Positions 8,047-15,439 of a DNA stretch of 64,000 nt are shown here, piece by piece. Under the pieces are notes generated by a model. The model had not been told where the DNA came from. It saw only the letters and a list, made by a program, of their open reading frames with translations, and made no database searches. A program made the position numbers and the translations under genes. Source of the DNA: Actinomadura sp. K4S16 (lineage in GTDB: Bacteria > Actinomycetota > Actinomycetes > Streptosporangiales > Streptosporangiaceae); NCBI RefSeq assembly GCF_008327685.1, contig NZ_BDDE01000017.1:186001-250000 (forward strand), read 5' to 3'. Numbering within the stretch: position 1 is the stretch's first letter; each line of letters opens with the position of its first letter.

Positions 8047-8633
8047 GGCTGGACTCCCAGGCAGTCACGCAACCGGATCAGGCCGTCGCGCATCCGGGTC
8101 TTGACGGCCGCGAGACCGACACCGAGCAGTTCGGAGACCTCGCGGTAGGTGTAGCCGCCGTAGTAGGCGAGCGTGATCGATTCGCGCTGGGTCTCGGTCA
8201 GGCCCCGCATGCAGCGGCGCACCTGCTGGTGCTCCAGCCGGACGCCGACCTCCTCGGCGACCTCGTCGTACTCGGGCGCCGGCGCGGCGGTGCGCTCCTC
8301 GCGGTCCCGGTCGGCCTGGCTGGAGCGGACCCGGTCGACGGCCCGACGGTGGGCCACGGTCAGCGCCCATGACGTCGCGCTGCCGCGTTCCGGGCGGTAG
8401 TGCGAGGCCTTGCGCCACAGCTCGACCAGGACGTCCTGGGCGATCTCCTCGGCCTGCGCGGGATCGCGGACGACCCGCAGCGCCAGCCCGTAGACGGGCC
8501 CGGACAGTCGGTCGTACACGTCCCCGAAGGCTTCCTGGTCGCCGCGGGCGACGCGGCCGAGCAGCTCGGCCAGGTCCGGCGGCTCCGCGCCGACCGTCCC
8601 CGCCGGGCGCGGCCCGATGCCCGGTTCGCTCAT
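8043..8633 (-). CDS. sigK: ECF sigma factor, SigK type
   Basis: 196-residue extracytoplasmic-function sigma factor. Region 2 (about residues 35-105) includes DVYDRLSGPVYGLALRVV, AEEIAQDVLVELW and TSWALTVAHRRAVDRVR. Region 4 (about 140-190) contains LTETQRESITLAYYGGYTYREVSELLGV. Length and sequence match the mycobacterial SigK group. The ATG at 8633 is chosen because a promoter of SigK type ends a few bases before it; the frame stays open much further upstream, but that reflects GC bias. It is divergent from a molybdopterin oxidoreductase gene and cotranscribed with rskA. Confidence 0.92.
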   Translation of the reverse strand: MSEPGIGPRPAGTVGAEPPDLAELLGRVARGDQEAFGDVYDRLSGPVYGLALRVVRDPAQAEEIAQDVLVELWRKASHYRPERGSATSWALTVAHRRAVDRVRSSQADRDREERTAAPAPEYDEVAEEVGVRLEHQQVRRCMRGLTETQRESITLAYYGGYTYREVSELLGVGLAAVKTRMRDGLIRLRDCLGVQP

Positions 8634-8646
8634 CTCCACACTGTTG

Positions 8647-8673
8647 ATTCGGCGCGGACGGCCGGATGGATGG
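8647..8673 (-). promoter_or_regulatory. SigK-type promoter for the sigK-rskA operon
   Basis: On the minus strand CCATCC (8668-8673), a 15-bp spacer, then CCGAAT (8647-8652). This matches the SigK consensus as I recall it from Mycobacterium tuberculosis (CCATCC and CCGAAT). The predicted start site is near 8640, seven bases before the sigK ATG. It implies autoregulation. Confidence 0.7.
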
Positions 8674-8698
8674 GTTCGGATTCCGACGAAGATTCGAC

Positions 8699-8725
8699 CC
8701 ATCCACCTGCCGTCCCGCCCCGAAC
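8699..8725 (+). promoter_or_regulatory. SigK-type promoter for the oxidoreductase gene
   Basis: CCATCC (8699-8704), a 15-bp spacer, then CCGAAC (8720-8725): the same layout as the opposing sigK promoter. The predicted transcription start falls at 8732-8733, which is the GTG start codon, so the transcript would be leaderless. The -35 regions of the two promoters lie in an inverted repeat, TGGATGGGT (8667-8675) and ACCCATCCA (8697-8705). Confidence 0.68.
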
Positions 8726-8732
8726 ACCGGTT

Positions 8733-10274
8733 GTGACAGACGAACGAGCGACCGGGCCCCTGCGGTGGATCGCCGGCGCGCTGAGCGGCCTGGCCTCCGC
8801 CGCGGCGGCGTTGGGGATCGCGGAGCTGGCGGCCGGTGCGCTCGGACGGGCGTCGTCCTCGCCGCTGCTCGCGGTCGGCGCGGGCTTCATCGACCTCACC
8901 CCGGGATGGCTCAAGGACTTCGCGATCCGCCGGTTCGGCAGCGCCGACAAGACGGTACTGCTGGCCGGCCTCGGGGCCGGGGTCACCGTGGCCGCCCTGG
9001 TCGTCGGGCTGCTGGGCCGACGCCGGCTCGCCTGGGGCCTGGCCGGGCTCGGCGCGTTCGGGGCCGTCGGGGCCGTCGCGGCGCTGACCCGACCGGTCGC
9101 CGGGCCCGCCGACGCGGTGCCGTCCGCCGTCGGGGCTCTGGCGGGAATGGCCGCGCTGACCGCGCTGGTGCGCGCCGCCCGCCCCGAGAACGCCGGCCCG
9201 GGGACGGAGGTGGATCGGCGGCGCGTGCTGCTGACCGGGGCCGGAGTGATCGGCGTCGCCGCGGCCGGCGGTGCCGGTGGGCGGGCGCTGCTGCGCCGCG
9301 GCGACGTCTCCTCCGTCCGCGCGGAGCTGCGGCTGCCGCCACCGGCGAGCCCGGCCCGTCCGGTGCCTCAGGGAGCGCGGGTCCGGGTGGCGGGGATGGC
9401 GCCGTTCCGAACGCCGGCCCGGGAGTTCTACCGCGTCGACACCGCGCTCACCCTGCCCCAGGTCGACCCGCGCGACTGGACGCTGCGCGTCCACGGCATG
9501 GTCGCCCGCCCTGTCGAGATGTCGTTCGACGATCTGCTGCGCGAGGCGCTGATCGAACGCGACATCACCCTGTCGTGCGTGTCCAACCAGGTCGGCGGGG
9601 ACCTCGCGGGCAACGCCCGCTGGCTGGGCGCGCCGCTGGCGCCGCTGCTGCGCCGGGCCGGTGTCCGCTCCGGAGCCGACCAGATCCTCTCCCGCTCGGC
9701 CGACGGCATGACGCTGTCCACCCCGATCGAGACGGTCCTCGACGGCCGGGACGCGATGATCGCCGTCGGCATGAACGGCGAGCCGCTGCCGATCGCCCAT
9801 GGCTTTCCCGCCCGCATGGTCGTCCCCGGCCTGTACGGCTACGTCTCCGCCACCAAGTGGGTCGTCGACCTCAAGATCACGCGCTTCGCGGCCGACCGCG
9901 CGTACTGGACGGAGCGCGGCTACGCCGAGGACGCGCCGGTCAAGACGTTCTCCCGCATCGACGTGCCGAAGCCGCTCGCCGGTGTGCGCGCGGGACGGGT
10001 CGCCGTCGCGGGCACCGCGTGGGCCCAGCACCGGGGTGTCGACGCCGTCGAATGGCAGGTCGACGACGGGCCCTGGCGGGAGGCGCTCCTCGCCCCCGTC
10101 CCCGGCCTGGACACGTGGCGGCAGTGGATCGCCGAGTGGGAGGCCGAGCCGGGCTCCCACACGCTCCGCTGCCGCGCCACCGACGGGACCGGCCGCACTC
10201 AGCCCGGACACCGCGCCCCGCCGTTCCCGGACGGCGCCACGGGATGGCACTCGGTGGTGGTCACCGTGACCTGA
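8733..10274 (+). CDS. Membrane-anchored molybdopterin-dependent oxidoreductase
   Basis: 513-residue protein of the sulfite-oxidase (SUOX/MsrP-like) superfamily. The first ~150 residues form four or five transmembrane helices. A basic/hydrophobic linker (RRRVLLTGAGVIG) leads to the catalytic domain (about 215-390), in which C282 in TLSCVSNQVGGDLAGN is the expected Mo-ligating cysteine. A C-terminal Mo-co dimerisation domain follows (about 400-513, with VEWQVDDGPWREA). The GTG at 8733 was chosen because a SigK-type promoter predicts transcription starting there; an ATG at 8670 is in frame but overlaps the promoter. The product is probably an extracytoplasmic reductase or oxidase; the substrate is unknown. 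Confidence 0.88.
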   Translation: MTDERATGPLRWIAGALSGLASAAAALGIAELAAGALGRASSSPLLAVGAGFIDLTPGWLKDFAIRRFGSADKTVLLAGLGAGVTVAALVVGLLGRRRLAWGLAGLGAFGAVGAVAALTRPVAGPADAVPSAVGALAGMAALTALVRAARPENAGPGTEVDRRRVLLTGAGVIGVAAAGGAGGRALLRRGDVSSVRAELRLPPPASPARPVPQGARVRVAGMAPFRTPAREFYRVDTALTLPQVDPRDWTLRVHGMVARPVEMSFDDLLREALIERDITLSCVSNQVGGDLAGNARWLGAPLAPLLRRAGVRSGADQILSRSADGMTLSTPIETVLDGRDAMIAVGMNGEPLPIAHGFPARMVVPGLYGYVSATKWVVDLKITRFAADRAYWTERGYAEDAPVKTFSRIDVPKPLAGVRAGRVAVAGTAWAQHRGVDAVEWQVDDGPWREALLAPVPGLDTWRQWIAEWEAEPGSHTLRCRATDGTGRTQPGHRAPPFPDGATGWHSVVVTVT

Positions 10275-10359
10275 CCCGTCCCCTCCCCTGCCCGCGACCC
10301 ACGTCGTCCTGCACAGGACCGCATCCGGTCCACCGAAAGTTCCGACAAAGGAGTTCACC

Positions 10360-10989
10360 ATGCACCGCAACCGCATCGCCGCCGGCGTCCTCGCGGCCGC
10401 CGCCCTCGCCATCGGCGCGACGGCCTGCTCCGGCGACGACGACGGCGACGCCGCCGCGGCCCCGGCCGCGTCGTCCGCGCCGGAGACCTCGATGAGCGGC
10501 GCGCCGGCCGCCGAGGGGCCGTTCGGGCCCGCCTGCTCGGCCGTCCCGGCGTCCGGCAAGGGCAGCTTCCAAGGCATGGCCGCCGACCCCGTCGCGACCG
10601 CCGCCTCCAACAACCCTGTGCTGTCCACGCTGGTCAGCGCCGTGCAGAAGGCCGGCCTCGTGGACACGCTCAACTCGTCGAAGAACATCACCGTGTTCGC
10701 GCCCACCAACGACGCGTTCAAGAAGATCCCGAAGGAGACGCTCGACAAGGTCCTGTCGGACAAGAAGACGCTGACGGGCATCCTCACGTACCACGTCGTC
10801 GGCCGGCAGGTCGCACCGAGCGGGCTCGCGGCGGGCGACTTCAAGACGCTGAACGGCGCCATGCTCAAGAGCAGCGGCTCAGGCGAGTCCTTCACCGTCG
10901 GGGAGGACGCGAAGGTCGTCTGCGGCAACGTCCAGACCGCCAACGCGACCGTCTACATCATCGACAGCGTCCTGATGCCGCCGAAGTGA
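10360..10989 (+). CDS. Fasciclin-domain lipoprotein (MPT83/MPT70-like)
   Basis: 209-residue secreted lipoprotein. The signal peptide MHRNRIAAGVLAAAALAIG ends in lipobox ATAC, with Cys at about residue 23. A low-complexity Asp/Ala/Ser linker follows, then a single fasciclin (FAS1) domain (about 75-209) with FAPTNDAFKKIPKETLD and the H2-type block LTYHVVGRQV. The SD AAAGGAG lies 8 nt before the ATG. In M. tuberculosis the homologues MPT70 and MPT83 belong to the SigK regulon, and here the gene follows a SigK locus. I could not find a CCATCC/CCGAAT promoter in front of it, so it may be read through from the oxidoreductase gene. Confidence 0.92.
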   Translation: MHRNRIAAGVLAAAALAIGATACSGDDDGDAAAAPAASSAPETSMSGAPAAEGPFGPACSAVPASGKGSFQGMAADPVATAASNNPVLSTLVSAVQKAGLVDTLNSSKNITVFAPTNDAFKKIPKETLDKVLSDKKTLTGILTYHVVGRQVAPSGLAAGDFKTLNGAMLKSSGSGESFTVGEDAKVVCGNVQTANATVYIIDSVLMPPK

Positions 10990-10999
10990 CCCGCGTCAT

Positions 11000-11031
11000 G
11001 GCCGGGCCCCGCCATCCGAAGGGGCCCGGCC
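11000..11031 (+). terminator. Hairpin terminator after the fasciclin gene
   Basis: Perfect 11-bp arms GGCCGGGCCCC (11000-11010) and GGGGCCCGGCC (11021-11031) with a 10-nt loop, starting 10 nt after the stop codon. Confidence 0.75.
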
Positions 11032-11162
11032 GCACCGGGCGCCGCCCCGGGCCCGCCGGTGCGCTGCCGCCACCGGGCCGCGCATTCGGCCGCCGCGGCC
11101 GCGATTCACGCCGTCACCGTTCGCCGGGACCGGGCATGGGGCGCTCTTCGCAAGAATGATGT

Positions 11163-11188
11163 GTCTCGATCGAGATATGGCCTGGCCA
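11163..11188. promoter_or_regulatory. Two adjacent palindromes of unknown role
   Basis: TCTCGATCGAGA (11163-11174) is a perfect 12-bp palindrome. One base later comes ATGGCC-T-GGCCAT (11176-11188), also perfect. They are downstream of both convergent genes, so they are not in an obvious promoter; they may be a protein-binding site or part of an unrecognised small RNA. Confidence 0.3.
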
Positions 11189-11293
11189 TCGGGCCAGAAG
11201 GGAGTCTGGAGTCGTCAAGGCCCGTGCGGGGCGACGGATCGCGTCATTCCGAACTATGGGCCGGGCCTCGGAGTGCGTGCCGGGCCGATGCTT

Positions 11294-11752
11294 TCAGGAG
11301 GCGTCCTGGCGCGCGTTGGGGACCAATGGCGCAGGCTGCGCATTGGCCTGGTCGCCGGCGACGTTCGCGAACGCGTGCCGGAGGGTGGGGCTGATGAGCA
11401 TGTGCGCGTCGAGGCCCGTGCGTTGGAGGATCCGGTGGCACACCGGGCTCGGGCGGCTGAGGACCAACCGGCCGCGCTGGGCCGTGACGGCCTTCCAGAC
11501 GCCCACCAGGGCACCCAGCCCGGAGGAGTCGCAGAACTTCACATCCTGCAGATCCAGGACGATTCTCCAGGTGGCGGAACAGTGAGAAAGAACATGCTCC
11601 CGGAAGCCGTCGGCCGTAAGGTAATCGATTTCACCTTCCACCCGGACGAGAAGGCAGGTATCGCGGTCCTCGATGCCGATCCGGAGCCTGTCGTGAGGAT
11701 CGTGCCATCGTCGTAGCGACGTGTGATTTCCGTCTTGTACCGCGTCCATCAC
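11294..11752 (-). CDS. STAS-domain anti-sigma factor antagonist
   Basis: 152-residue protein with an RsbV/SpoIIAA-type STAS domain at about residues 22-125. The motif FCDSSGLGALVGVW contains the serine pair that anti-sigma kinases phosphorylate in this family. The GTG start at 11752 is set by AGGAGG 9 nt upstream (11762-11767); ATG 11749 is also possible. The unphosphorylated form would bind an RsbW-like kinase and free a sigma factor. No such kinase is in the window. The gene is divergent from a PP2C phosphatase that could dephosphorylate it. Confidence 0.88.
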   Translation of the reverse strand: MMDAVQDGNHTSLRRWHDPHDRLRIGIEDRDTCLLVRVEGEIDYLTADGFREHVLSHCSATWRIVLDLQDVKFCDSSGLGALVGVWKAVTAQRGRLVLSRPSPVCHRILQRTGLDAHMLISPTLRHAFANVAGDQANAQPAPLVPNARQDAS

Positions 11753-11990
11753 CTGATTCCACCTCCTGTTGAGGCGAGGCTACCCCGGAACGCGGACGGC
11801 ATTCCTGAGGCCCCGACCACACCCGCTGACCTCGGCGCTTACCGGCCTTGTCCAGGCCCGCAAGGGGAACCCGCACGAATCTTTGCCTTCCGGCAACTGT
11901 CTTGTTGTGGTTAGGGTGGTGGCGAGGACACGATCCTCGTTCAGCGGCTCAGTGCAGGAAGGAAGTGGTCCCGCCGCAGGCTGCGACGTG

Positions 11991-13718
11991 ATGGAACTGA
12001 CCCAAGGCATAGACGGCACTCAGCGCGTTCTCGACCCGGCGCTGGGGCCCGGCCCCTACCCCGCGCTCGCGGTGGACCCGTCCGGCACCGTCATGCGGCT
12101 CAACGACGCGGCGCGCCTGCTGCTCGGCATGCTGCCGGGCGCACGGCTGGACGACGCGGCGCCCGCCTGGCTGGCCGAGGCCCACCACTCCCTGACCGAG
12201 ACCCCCCTCTCCGAAGTGGCAGAGGACGATCTGCCGCAGACCGGCGCCTCGCGGCCCGGCCCCCTCGCCGACGGCCCCATCGGCGACCGCGTCTTCGAGG
12301 CCCACGGCGTGCCCGACGAGGGCACGGGCGCCCCCGACACGCAGCCCGGCATCGCGCCGGGGACGGTCTGGTGGCTGTTCGACGTCACCGCGCACCGGCG
12401 GCTGGAACGCGAACTCGCCGACGAGCGGGAGCGGACGGCCTTCCTGGCGGAGGCGTCCAGCCAGTTGCTGGCGTCGCTGAACTTGGAACGGTGCATGGAG
12501 GTGACCGTCCAGCTGGCGGCGCGATACCTCGCCGACGCCGCACTGGTGATCGCGCCCGGTCCCGGGCGCGCCTACCCCGTCTCCTACTGCGGCCCGGACG
12601 GCGCGGTGGACCACCAGCAGCTCCTCGTCGACCCCGCGGAGGTGCCGGGGCTCGCGGAGGCGATGCAGGGCTTCCCGCCGGTGCCGTCGCGCTGGCTCGA
12701 CCCGACCGCCGCACCCTCCTGGATCGTCCGCACGGACCTGGGCGACCTCGGCGCGATGGTGGTCACCGCGCTGCCGGGGCAGGGCATGCCCGCCGGAGCG
12801 CTGGTGCTGCTCCGCCGGGGCGGGCGGCGCGCGTTCTCCGAGGGCGAGGAGACGATCGCGCGCCTGTTCGCGGCGCGGGCCGGCGCGGCCATGTCGGCCG
12901 CCCGCGTGTACGCCGAGCAGGCGTCCATCACCGACACGCTGATGCGCGACCTGCTGCCGCCGCGCACCAGGGAGCTGGAGGAGGTGGAGCTCGCGGCCCG
13001 CTACCGGCCGGCGGGCGCCGGCGAGCGCGTCGGAGGCGACTTCTACGACCTGCACCCGGCGGCCGCCGACGGCTCCGGCGCCGAGCAGGAATCGCTGGTC
13101 GTGCTGGGGGACGTGTGCGGCAAGGGCCTGGAGGCCGCCGTGCTCACCGGCAAGATCCGCAACACGCTGCAGGCCCTGCTTCCGCTGGCCGGCGACCACA
13201 AGCGCGTGCTGGAACTGCTGAACGGGACGCTGCTGAACAGCGAGTCCACCCGATTCGTCACCCTCGTGCTGGCGTCGATCCGGCGCGAGGGCAACCTCGT
13301 GCGGCTGCGGCTGACCAGCGCCGGCCATTCCCGCCCGCTGATCGTGCGGGCCGGCGGCGAGGTCGAGGCCCCCGACACGGGCGGGTCGCTGATCGGCGTG
13401 CTGGACAAGATCTCCTCCACGACCGCGACCGTGCTGCTGGAGCCGGGCGACACCTGCCTGCTCTACACCGACGGCATCACCGAGGCCTTCGGCGGCCCGC
13501 TGGGCGACGAGATGTTCGGCGACGAGCGGCTGAGCGGTGAACTCGCCCGCTGCGGGGGAATGCCTCCGGAAGCGCTCGTCGAACGGGTGCACATGCTCGC
13601 CGCCGAATGGGTGGGCACGGGCAAGCACGACGACATGGCCGTGGTCGCCATCACCGCTCCCCGGCGCTTCCACCTCAGCGCCGTAGGGGGGCAGGGACCA
13701 GGGAGGTTCACCGCGTGA
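11991..13718 (+). CDS. PP2C (RsbU/SpoIIE-type) serine phosphatase with PAS and GAF sensors
   Basis: 575-residue phosphatase for STAS anti-anti-sigma factors. Order: a PAS-like segment (about 15-150, ALAVDPSGTVMRLNDAARLLLGM), a GAF domain (about 160-320, ASSQLLASLNLERCMEVTVQLAARYL), then the PP2C catalytic domain (about 340-560). Metal-site aspartates appear in GGDFYDLHP, VVLGDVCGKGLEAAV, LLYTDGITEA and GKHDDMAVVAI. The ATG at 11991 fits the domain start; coding potential further upstream is weak. It is the first gene of a tightly coupled operon with the B12-binding and STAS genes (4-nt overlaps). The 238-bp divergent region upstream probably carries the promoter, but I could not pin it down. 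Confidence 0.9.
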   Translation: MELTQGIDGTQRVLDPALGPGPYPALAVDPSGTVMRLNDAARLLLGMLPGARLDDAAPAWLAEAHHSLTETPLSEVAEDDLPQTGASRPGPLADGPIGDRVFEAHGVPDEGTGAPDTQPGIAPGTVWWLFDVTAHRRLERELADERERTAFLAEASSQLLASLNLERCMEVTVQLAARYLADAALVIAPGPGRAYPVSYCGPDGAVDHQQLLVDPAEVPGLAEAMQGFPPVPSRWLDPTAAPSWIVRTDLGDLGAMVVTALPGQGMPAGALVLLRRGGRRAFSEGEETIARLFAARAGAAMSAARVYAEQASITDTLMRDLLPPRTRELEEVELAARYRPAGAGERVGGDFYDLHPAAADGSGAEQESLVVLGDVCGKGLEAAVLTGKIRNTLQALLPLAGDHKRVLELLNGTLLNSESTRFVTLVLASIRREGNLVRLRLTSAGHSRPLIVRAGGEVEAPDTGGSLIGVLDKISSTTATVLLEPGDTCLLYTDGITEAFGGPLGDEMFGDERLSGELARCGGMPPEALVERVHMLAAEWVGTGKHDDMAVVAITAPRRFHLSAVGGQGPGRFTA

Positions 13719-14860
13719 CGAGGCCCGCAGAGCACCACGGGCCGCCCCCGGAGCTCGACGGCTGGACGGACGCGCTCTGGGACGCCGTCCTCGCCGGCGA
13801 CGAGTACGCGGCCGCCGACGCGGTGACCGCCGCGCTCGACCACGGGATCGACGCCGAGACCGTCCTGCTGGACGTCATCGCCCCGCTCCAGGCCCGGGTG
13901 GGCCGGGAGTGGGCGGCGAACCGGCTCACGGTCGCGCAGGAGCACACCGCGACCGCGATCAACGAGCGGACGATCGCGGCGCTGGCGCACCACCCGGCCG
14001 TCCGCGAGGCCATGGCGCGGCACCGCGCCGAACCGCGCGGCCGGGTCGCGGTCGCGTGCATCGACGGGGAGTGGCACGCCCTGCCCGCGCGGATCCTGGC
14101 CGAGGTGCTGCGGCTGCGCGGCTGGCAGGTCGACTACCTCGGCGCCCAGGTCCCGACCCCGCACCTGATCTCCCACGTGCACCGGGCGAACCCGGCGGTG
14201 GTGGCGCTGTCGTCCTCGATCGCCACCCGGCTGCCGGCCGCGCACGCGGCCATCACCGCCTGCCAGGCGACCGGTACGCCCGTCCTCGTGGGCGGCGCCG
14301 CGTACGGGATCGACGGCCGGTACGCCTCCCTGCTCGGCGCCGACGGCTGGGCCCCCGACGCCCGCGCCGCCGCCGACCGGCTCGCGGAGGGGCCGCTGCC
14401 CAAGCCGCCGCCCCTGCACCAGGTCATCGACGACCTGCCGCACCTGGCCGACCAGGAGTACACGCAGGTCAGCCGGACCTCGCGCAAGCTGGTGCGGCAC
14501 GTGATGGCCGAGCTCCCGGCCCGCTTCCCGGCGATGGCGGACTACACCGACGAGCAACTCCGCCACACCGCCGAGGACATCGCCCATATCGTCGACTTCC
14601 TCGCCACCGCCCTCTACGTGGACGACCCCGGCCTCTTCACCGGGTTCATCGAGTGGACGGCGGGCATCCTCACCGCAAGGGGCGTGCCGGCGATGAGCCT
14701 CCTGCCAGGGCTGGAGCTGCTGGCGGAGCAACTCGTCGACTACCCCCGGGCCACGGGCATGCTCTCCAGCGCCTGTGAGTCGCTCCGGCAGCCGGTGCCG
14801 GACGCCGCCGACGCCGCAACGGACGCGCCGGGCGGTTCCGCCGAAGAAAGGACCGCATGA
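13715..14860 (+). CDS. Free-standing B12-binding sensor with CarH/LitR-type photoreceptor motif
   Basis: 381-residue protein without a DNA-binding domain. A four-helix cap (about 15-100) contains W66-x9-E76-H77. This is the spacing of the Trp and Glu-His that cap adenosylcobalamin in CarH-type photoreceptors (W131, E141, H142 in Thermus CarH, from memory). A Rossmann B12-binding domain follows (about 107-225), with E119-x-H121 as the expected lower-axial His region (canonical ExHxxG, here ending in Pro). An additional helical domain (about 235-360) has no relative I recognise. It sits between a PP2C phosphatase and a STAS protein, overlapping both by 4 nt, so it probably feeds a light or cobalamin signal into sigma-factor partner switching. 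Confidence 0.82.
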   Translation: MTRPAEHHGPPPELDGWTDALWDAVLAGDEYAAADAVTAALDHGIDAETVLLDVIAPLQARVGREWAANRLTVAQEHTATAINERTIAALAHHPAVREAMARHRAEPRGRVAVACIDGEWHALPARILAEVLRLRGWQVDYLGAQVPTPHLISHVHRANPAVVALSSSIATRLPAAHAAITACQATGTPVLVGGAAYGIDGRYASLLGADGWAPDARAAADRLAEGPLPKPPPLHQVIDDLPHLADQEYTQVSRTSRKLVRHVMAELPARFPAMADYTDEQLRHTAEDIAHIVDFLATALYVDDPGLFTGFIEWTAGILTARGVPAMSLLPGLELLAEQLVDYPRATGMLSSACESLRQPVPDAADAATDAPGGSAEERTA

Positions 14861-15255
14861 CCGCCTTTGTTCCCGATACTCCGCTGCGTGTCGTCGCGAC
14901 CCTCCCCGGGCCGCGGGCGCTGCGGATCGAGATTGAGGGTGACCTGGACTTCTACACCGCCGACACGCTGGTGGCGACCGTCCGCAGGCAGATGGAGGAC
15001 CACCCGGACGTCCGCGACCTGGAGCTGGCCTGCGGCGGGATGGGCATGTGCGACTCGGCCGGCCTGGCGGCCCTGCTGATGGTCCGCCGCCGGACGGCCG
15101 CCGCGGGCGTCGGCCTCGTGCTGAGCGGCCGTCCTCCGCAGCTCGACCGGCTCCTGCACCTCACGGGGACCTTCCAGCATCTCACCGGCGAGTCGGCCGG
15201 GTCGGCTCAGTCCGCCGGGTCCGCCGAGAGCCAGGACCAAGAACCCGCCCAGTGA
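14857..15255 (+). CDS. STAS-domain anti-sigma factor antagonist
   Basis: 132-residue RsbV/SpoIIAA-like protein. The STAS fold covers about residues 8-112, with MCDSAGLAALLMVRRR holding the phosphorylatable serine. The C-terminal tail is Ser/Gly/Gln-rich and probably disordered. Its ATG overlaps the B12 sensor stop by 4 nt (ATGA), so it is the third gene of the phosphatase-sensor-STAS operon and the likely direct substrate of the PP2C encoded two genes upstream. It differs clearly from the other STAS protein at 11294-11752, so the two may serve different kinases. Confidence 0.9.
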   Translation: MTAFVPDTPLRVVATLPGPRALRIEIEGDLDFYTADTLVATVRRQMEDHPDVRDLELACGGMGMCDSAGLAALLMVRRRTAAAGVGLVLSGRPPQLDRLLHLTGTFQHLTGESAGSAQSAGSAESQDQEPAQ

Positions 15256-15321
15256 CCTCCTGACGACCCCCGGCGCCGCGGACTGGATCCCGCCCCGCAG
15301 GTCGTCTGCACTGGATGCCAC

Positions 15322-15339
15322 GCCCAGGGAGCCCTGGGC
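15322..15339. promoter_or_regulatory. 18-bp palindrome
   Basis: GCCCAGGG-AG-CCCTGGGC, perfect apart from the two-base centre, in the 190-bp gap between the STAS gene and the TetR gene. It is too tight for a stable hairpin loop, so a protein-binding site is more likely. It is unlike the TetR operator at 15438. Confidence 0.35.
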
Positions 15340-15410
15340 AAGCGCGAGGACGCTTCGAGGAGCCCGCCCGGTGAGCGCCGGCGGGCCCGCGCACTTTCCT
15401 TGCCCCTCTA

Positions 15411-15439
15411 TTGCATTGTGCAACGGTCGGGCGTACCTT
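15411..15439 (+). promoter_or_regulatory. Promoter of the TetR-MMPL operon
   Basis: TTGCAT (15411-15416), 17-bp spacer, TACCTT (15434-15439). Counting seven bases on puts the transcription start at 15446, the GTG start codon, so the mRNA should be leaderless. Confidence 0.62.

Larger units (their letters stand above)
10990..11293. other. Non-coding stretch between fasciclin and STAS genes
   Basis: About 300 bp with no credible gene. It holds a strong terminator (11000-11031), a second inverted repeat with 7-bp arms GCACCGG and CCGGTGC (11032-11062), and two adjacent palindromes (11163-11188). The reading frame on the plus strand from about 11156 is antisense to the STAS gene and is not believed to be coding. 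Confidence 0.6.

Noticed and set aside
10312..10338. SigK-type promoter in front of the fasciclin gene
   Set aside because: CCGAAA is present (10333-10338), but no CCATCC lies at 15-17 bp upstream, so it was not called.
8043..10943. Very long open frame on the minus strand across sigK, the oxidoreductase and the fasciclin gene
   Set aside because: Only the sigK end has family motifs; the rest is antisense to two well-supported genes and reflects high GC at third positions. The SigK-type promoter sits inside it.
11156..11716. Possible plus-strand gene opposite the STAS gene
   Set aside because: No family motif and no ribosome binding site, and the opposite strand encodes a convincing STAS protein with a strong SD.
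13715..14860. B12 protein as a methyltransferase corrinoid subunit
   Set aside because: There is no methyltransferase partner gene, and the W-x9-EH cap motif and phosphatase/STAS operon fit a sensor better. The catalytic reading cannot be fully excluded.
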